From the NCBI GenBank assembly GCA_015501595.1, contig JADNRX010000038.1:62001-126000 (forward strand): a stretch of 64,000 bases of DNA, written 5' to 3'. Below, piece after piece: positions 58,480 through 64,000 of the stretch; position 1 is the stretch's first letter; every line of letters starts with the position of its first letter. The DNA is from Hymenopellis radicata. Its lineage: Eukaryota > Basidiomycota > Agaricomycetes > Agaricales > Physalacriaceae. A model generated the notes under the pieces. That model searched no databases. It had not been told where the DNA came from and worked only from the letters and a program-made list of their open reading frames with translations. Both the position numbers and the translations under genes were made by a program.

Positions 58480-60756
58480 TCATTCCCGAGTCATTTCTCG
58501 TTTGGGTATTCCAACACAATTACCCATGTACCAGTATCTCCTTTGTTACGATTATGCGAGTTCCAGGTCCATCTGGGATGGTAACGACGCGGGATGGAGG
58601 CAATGCTTAGTACACGCACGTCTGTTGTTCCATTCCTTTCTTTCTTCATCTTTTGGGTTTCATTATGTTTTCCTGGGACCTTCAAGCTTCACATAATTCT
58701 GTACTTTACCATTAGACCCACCTCACTTCATTTTGTTAGCACAATCAGACATCATGTAGCTATAATTGTATCCATTCATGCATTATTATCATTATCAACC
58801 CTTTTACTCAGAAATTGTGATACGCGCAAGGAAATTGAATGAGTGGGACCAGATATACACCCCACCGTCAAGCCCCGTGCTATGATTATGCAGCGTTTAG
58901 CAAGCGCGCTGACTGCGGGACCGACGACCGGCGGCGAGGGACACCGAAAGGGCCGCGTCAGCGGACGCGTAGTGTACGGCCGTATGATGCTCCGTTGAGT
59001 CTGGCGCGGGATCGGGATCGTGACTGCGCCAATGGCAGTGCAGCGGGCGCGGCGGGATCGACGACCGAAACGCCGAGGCCCGAAACATACATTTCTAACT
59101 AAATTCTCACTAGCGAGTCAGCCAGAGGAATGCAGCAGTCAGCCAAACGTGACTAGAGGGGCTGTAAGAGTGGCAGTTGACGCAGAGTATGGAGAATCCG
59201 AGCGGTAAACGGCGTCTTACCCACATAATCAGCGGTTTGGGATGAATCAGTGGGTATCGCAATGGAGCGCGCAGAGAGGGCGACTCCGGATGGATGTATC
59301 TGGCTGTCGATTAGGCGCCTATGGAGTGTAGCAGTGACAATAGGAGACAGGCTCCGAGCAGTGAGAACGACTGGCGGTAAATCTGAGCTGTTCGAACCAA
59401 GCACCCTGTGCCCTAGTCAGATTGCATTCATCCGTTCAAGTTGAAAACGAGGACGCCCCTTCAGACGCGGACACAGTCACAGTGTCGCGCGCCGACTCCT
59501 TCATACAAATCGAACACGCTCGCAACGCGTGTTATGACTCATGCATTGCTCCTGTTGGTGGGAGTGGGAAGAGAGAAGCGGAGCTCGAGGAGGCGCACAC
59601 CGTAGATCCTGTCACCTCGCACCCCATGCCCACTGCCAGTCATTCTTCTTGTGTGGCGCTAAGTCTTTATTAGGTTTGATGGGCTGCAAAGCCATCGGAT
59701 CCGAGAAGAGATTGAGAAACTTGAGTACTGAGTACCAGTCATCTGATGGTGCAGCTAGATAGGAAAATTTCATTTCCTGCCGATTTTTGACTCGAGGATG
59801 ACTTCGGGTCCGCAGATCAAGAGCGCATGAGGACACAGGGAGACAAAGCTGGCATTCGCGTGGTCGTTATCGTCCCATCATCGTGCCCATCTAGCAAGTG
59901 AGACCCAAGAGAATATGAAAGCACTGAGTCATAACTACTAGAGAAGCCGCGAAGACCCGATGGGCTTGGGGTTCGCTGCTATTGATTCGGTAATGAGGAA
60001 GCTCAGGTCGATATCAGCAGCAGCACTGAGTCCACGTCAATAGAAGCCTGATAGTCGCGGAGCATGTAGGAACCGTGAGTCACCCACTGTTTAGTTCGAC
60101 AGCACTTTCGCTTGAATCATCATTGCGCAGAAGCAAGAAAATGGAGGTTCGGCGATGGGTAGACGATAACGGCATCATGTCCGCGCGTTCACAGCTTCGA
60201 GTTCGCTCCTGGATTGGGGTGGCTTGGTTCGCGTGTTGTCACACCTAGTAGGGCGTCTGAGAGAGGTGTCCAAAGGCGAAGGATAACTTCCAAATGTGGC
60301 TAAATATAATTTGGTTCTGATTGTCAAAGTCATTAGAGTACTCATGAATGACTCCTTTGTTTCTGACTACCACTGAGATCACCGACTTGAACGCTGGCAC
60401 GGAACATAAATATCACCTCTTGCTTCGCGTCTTTTCTATCCCGCTCAACATCGGACCCGCAAACCTCGGATGGCGCTTAAACTCTGCAGGAAACATTTAT
60501 ATCGCGGCAACTGAACAGTTCCTACGGCTCTTCCCGGAACTTGGAACAGTCGTTGAATCAGTGGGAGATCGTAAGTACTTGACTGTTTTCGTCACCATCA
60601 GGTTTTTAGTACGCGTGAAAGCCTCTAACCTTTGAATTCACCATTATGCAAACTGTGACAGTAAATAGATGGATGATAAATTTATAGTGTATTTAGGAGT
60701 CATTCACGAGCGAGAGGTATAGTACCCAAAACAAGCACGTCAGCGTGACTTTTTGG
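58480..60756. other. gene-poor interval
   Basis: No supported gene. The most protein-like stretch is 60348-60570 (MTPLFLTTTEITDLNAGTE to LFPELGTVVESVG), followed by a GTAAGT donor-like site, but no continuing exon or family was found. Frames at 58839-59102 and 59422-59673 look like chance. Confidence 0.4.
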
Positions 60757-62111
60757 TTACTTTGCCGTTCCCTTGATTTCCACTTCTTCTTCCCAACCAT
60801 CTCCTCCCACAAAATTGAATCGGTCGACTGTCTGTGGAAACAAGTCCTCCCACCAAATCTCCATTCTGTCTTGCACAGCTCGAGTCAGACGCAACTTCGA
60901 CCACGGGCAAAGAATAACTGTGATGTGCTCTGCCACAAGTGGACTCTTGGATGCCAGTAACTCATCTAGCGCCCCCCATGCAGCCCTATCCTCGGATGTG
61001 AAGGGTAAAAGATCGGGTTCATCGATAAATCGTTCCACAGTAATGAAAATGCGTATGGTCAATATTTCCAGGGTGTGCTGCAACGTCTCTAGCGAACGTA
61101 TCTCCCAATACATCAAGCTGCGATTCCACAGCTCACAGTGGGTCCCATCCGAGTGCAAGTCCATGTTGATTTCGAAAAAATGATGGTCCGCTTGGTGTGT
61201 AAATCGCAGTGGCGGAAGGTAGATCCCATTATCAGGAGCTGGAAGACCGTCAATAGCCTCTCTGAGAAGTACTAGGAGGTTGACTAACCAGTCATGCCCC
61301 GCATCGCCAGGCCATTACTTCGGTTAAGCAAGTTCTGAACCCGTTGTGGCAGGTTGATGTCGATTTTCGCAATCTCGACCGCAACACTCTTCATAGACTG
61401 GATTATCCCGGAGGTGGACAAGAGGTCTAGCAAGTAGCCCCCGTTGAAGGCCGGCCCGAGAGGTACAATACCACTGTCATCCTCCTCAAGATTGAGCAAA
61501 CCGATCTTCAAAGGCCTTGTTAGGCCTGCCAGTGAGACACCAAACTCGGCACACGTCGCGGCATCTCGAAAGTCCAGTAATCGATGCGGGCTTTGAGACG
61601 TGTAGTCGACAAGGCGCACGTCGCAGAACGTGAGGTTGGGCTGTGACCCTACAGGAAGCGCACAAAGAAGGGCTGCCACGATTCGAAGGGATGCCATACT
61701 GCCCTTCTTGAAAATCATGGAAGTTAACGATTTGGAGGAGAGAAACGTCTGGCACAAAATCTGGGACTCGACAACTCGGAAGTCGATGCCTTCAAAGCAG
61801 AGTGTGTCAAGGTTGTCCATTCCCGAAACAGTCTCCAAAAAGTCCTTGTAGCGCGGGGAAGTTGGAGGGCACTCAAAGTGACCAACGTCGCTCAGAAGCA
61901 GTACTTTGACAGCGAGTTTGATAGGTGGTGCGCATCTGACGATATCGAGAAACTGGCTGAGCGGTCCTGCCGGCTCTGCAGTGAGGCTGACTGCCCTGAA
62001 GAGATGCTTCCTGATGCGCTTCTGCGCCTCTGGCCACCAGATCATGGAAGCGCTGAACGCCTTCAGCGTAGCGTGCGCGTCGTCGATCTCCGTGAGTTCA
62101 TCAATGATCAT
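60757..62111 (-). CDS. F-box-like protein, basidiomycete family (one frame break)
   Basis: The N-terminus IPLELKDMIIDELTEIDDAH resembles the start of F-box-like proteins that are numerous in Agaricomycetes; the frame is open upstream of the ATG at 62111 to about 62155, so a first exon may exist. The middle has leucine-rich, repeat-like stretches (for example LDTLCFEGIDFRV, LTFCDVRLVDYTSQ) as in substrate-binding regions. After GLAMRG the frame slips by one base at the C run 61297-61300 (plus strand), then continues DWLVNLLVLLREAID to the stop at 60757. Such proteins usually recruit targets to SCF ubiquitin ligases, but the F-box itself is short here and the target unknown. About 450 residues. 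Confidence 0.6.
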
Positions 62112-62687
62112 GTCTTTAAGTTCAAGGGGAATATCGAGCCCGATATAGCGATGATCATGACTAGGTAGAAAATGCTAGCATGGAAACATCAATGAACAAG
62201 ACAGACGGAAAAGGAACAGATATCCGTACGTGAATGGAAGTCATGGCGAGGGTAGAGTCCATACAGTACACGTCGTGGTCGACGATACTTATTGAAATCA
62301 TACATTGGGGTCGCGAAGACAATTAGAAGGATGAAAACAATAGAAAGGACAGCTCGCGCATGCGATCAACAATAGCGTGTGAATGAAATGCACGGTGTAT
62401 TAACACGAGATTAGAATACTCCATACACTGAGGTGCTAGGACCAAAAACGAAACAATAAGAAGAGGATGACAAGAGTGGGAACGACGCGCGAGACCGTCC
62501 TGACGGAGCAAGCCGAAACAATATTCTGGTGTTGTGCGGAAGGAAACACACAGATCAGGAAGCAAGGTTGGCACAATCAGTGCACTCTGCGTGTTCAGAA
62601 AGGACTCCAATCCGGGAATACCCAGACCTCCGCCGCCGTCGACAACAACGATCATCTTTCCGCTTTGAATCTGCCCTCCCTTTATGA

Positions 62688-63870
62688 CTAAAAAGTCCCA
62701 TTGGGAGGATTCGGATTCTGTGACCTCAGCAGCCGAGTCCACATCCCCTTTCTCCTCAGGCTCGTCCTAGAGGATGCACTAGCATTCGACGTGCTCGTGC
62801 TCGTGCTCCCCGGACCTCCAGACATACCCGACTCGTCACTCGGCAGCCTCGTCTTCTTCTCCTTGTCTTTGCTAGATTTCGCAACAGGCTTGGAGACGAT
62901 ATATTGCGAATGACGTGACTCCACGTCCCCCTTCTCCTCAGGCTCGTCCCAGAGGATGCACTGGCATTCGACGTGCTCGTGCTCCCATTAGACATATTCG
63001 GACCTCCAGAGTCGACCTCGTCTTCTCCTTCTCCTTGTCTTAGCTAGATCTCATGACAGGCTTGGAAGACGATATACTGCGAATGACGCAGCATGAACTC
63101 CATCTCTCTTAATTCCCGCCTAGCGCGGGCGGTGACAGTGACTCGGGAGGGAGCGGCCCTAGCGGCGACGGCTCATTAGGTGGGTGCGACGGGGTACAAC
63201 TGGGTGGAGGTGGGGCGTCGAAGACATATGTAGCCGGAATGAAGGGTAATGCGGCAGCGACAGGGAGTGTATCAGCGCGCACGGGACGAGTCCGTTCAGG
63301 TCGGTTGCTTGCTGGGTTAGAAGGAAGACCACGCGATGGGCGGCTGCCCGTAGATCGAGCTCGCGAGAGCAGATGTCGTTCAGCTGGTCCTGACAGTGTT
63401 CATGCTCGCCCGGTCGATGGCGCTCTTGCTACGGGTCGAAGTGGAGCCACAGGCGCAGCAGAAATGGGGATAGATGAAGCGCGCACATGAGCAATGTTTA
63501 TAGATGGGCTTGCTTCTGGTGGATGGACACTGGCATTTGGTTTATTGAGCGCGACGGTCAACTCCATTTCACGGCGCCAGCCTTCGCCGACTAGTGAGTC
63601 TGGTGAGAGCACCCGCGAGATAGCACGACCATGTTCTTCTTCCTCGGTCTCCTCGATGACCTCGGCGGCGATATTGGGTGTCGGGAGAAGGTTGGGAAGA
63701 GCTCGGTGAGCGGTCCTCAATGCCGACCAGAAGTTCTTGCTCTGCGGAAGCATTGGACGTACGTCTCGGCTCGTCGTAAGGGTGGTCTTCGATTTCTTCG
63801 TCAAGGTTGGACTCGGTGCGACACGGGGCATGGTGTCCTGGGAACGGCGTCGATGAGGGGACGAATGCAC
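62688..63870 (-). CDS. hypothetical Ser/Pro-rich protein, poorly resolved
   Basis: A minus-strand frame starts at 63870 (or MPRVAPSPTLTKKS at 63831) and contains FWSALRTAHRALPNLLPTP and a short acidic block. It meets a TGA at 63400-63402, after which the same frame stays open for about 90 codons (TLSGPAERHLLSRARS to PPALGGN). A second frame then carries RRELREMEFMLRHSQYIV, and the related HSQYIVSKPVAKSSKDKEK appears again in the adjacent tandem copy, ending at 62688. Introns and frame changes cannot be placed with confidence. No family is recognised. It may be a broken gene or one with assembly errors. Confidence 0.3.
62738..63105. repeat. 182-base tandem duplication
   Basis: Two copies with a 182-base period share CTCCTCAGGCTCGTCC, GAGGATGCACT, CATTCGACGTGCTCGTGCTC and GCGAATGACG. 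The second copy (from about 62920) has small deletions. The unit lies within or at the 3' end of the preceding minus-strand gene. Confidence 0.8.
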
Positions 63871-64000
63871 TTAAAGTGGAATGTGTAACAGCACAGCGTC
63901 GTGAAGAGCGCTTGGCGAATAGAGATGCCGCAATGACTTTAACGGTGATGGTCAGATAAAAATTTGAAAAAGAGTGGCACACGCACAAATACAGCAATCG

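Overview
The window looks like nuclear DNA of a filamentous basidiomycete (Agaricomycetes type). Coding regions are cut by many short GT-AG introns of about 45-60 bases. The gene set includes an NADPH oxidase of the NoxA class, a DUF6535 protein, subgroup-C-like GH18 chitinase, a multi-LysM secreted protein, ThrE/Prm10-type transporter, VWA8, PRP46, EMC4 and an Hsp20. Copia and hAT relics are also present. There are no operons; genes stand alone or in divergent pairs. Assignments come from reading translations and recalled family motifs, not from database searches.

Layout: 0.8-3.4 kb holds a P-loop kinase and a MaoC-type hydratase with a 6-base microexon. 4.2-11.1 kb is lineage-specific: a large secreted/membrane protein whose 3' end is tandemly duplicated, an A/T-rich fold-back island, and a pair of small membrane paralogues. 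11.8-14.7 kb is a broken DUF6535 gene. 14.84-17.68 kb is an internally deleted Ty1/copia element with LTR ends, primer site and a perfect 5-base target duplication. 17.9-23.9 kb carries a DUF1308 gene, a gamma-butyrobetaine-dioxygenase-like gene and a repetitive secreted protein. After 2 kb without recognisable genes come a ThrE-type transporter (26.2-29.2 kb) and VWA8 (29.9-35.2 kb), then a SAC-domain relic.

35.9-47.3 kb is a chitin-related block: a gene with about nine LysM modules on the minus strand and, divergently, a large GH18 chitinase with hevein-like chitin-binding modules. A hAT relic and promoter-side direct repeats lie between them, and an ABC1-kinase relic follows. 48.1-50.1 kb is a tight divergent pair, EMC4 and PRP46, only 90 bases apart. 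52.0-54.1 kb is noxA. 57.6-58.5 kb is an Hsp20 gene. 60.8-62.1 kb is an F-box-like gene, and the right edge carries a poorly resolved gene with a 182-base tandem duplication.

A recurring feature is single-base breaks of reading frame inside conserved exons of several genes (hydratase, transporter, VWA8, dioxygenase, F-box-like), while others (PRP46, EMC4, noxA, DUF1308, Hsp20) read cleanly. Uncorrected assembly indels are the simplest explanation, but the DUF6535 gene has enough breaks to be a true pseudogene.
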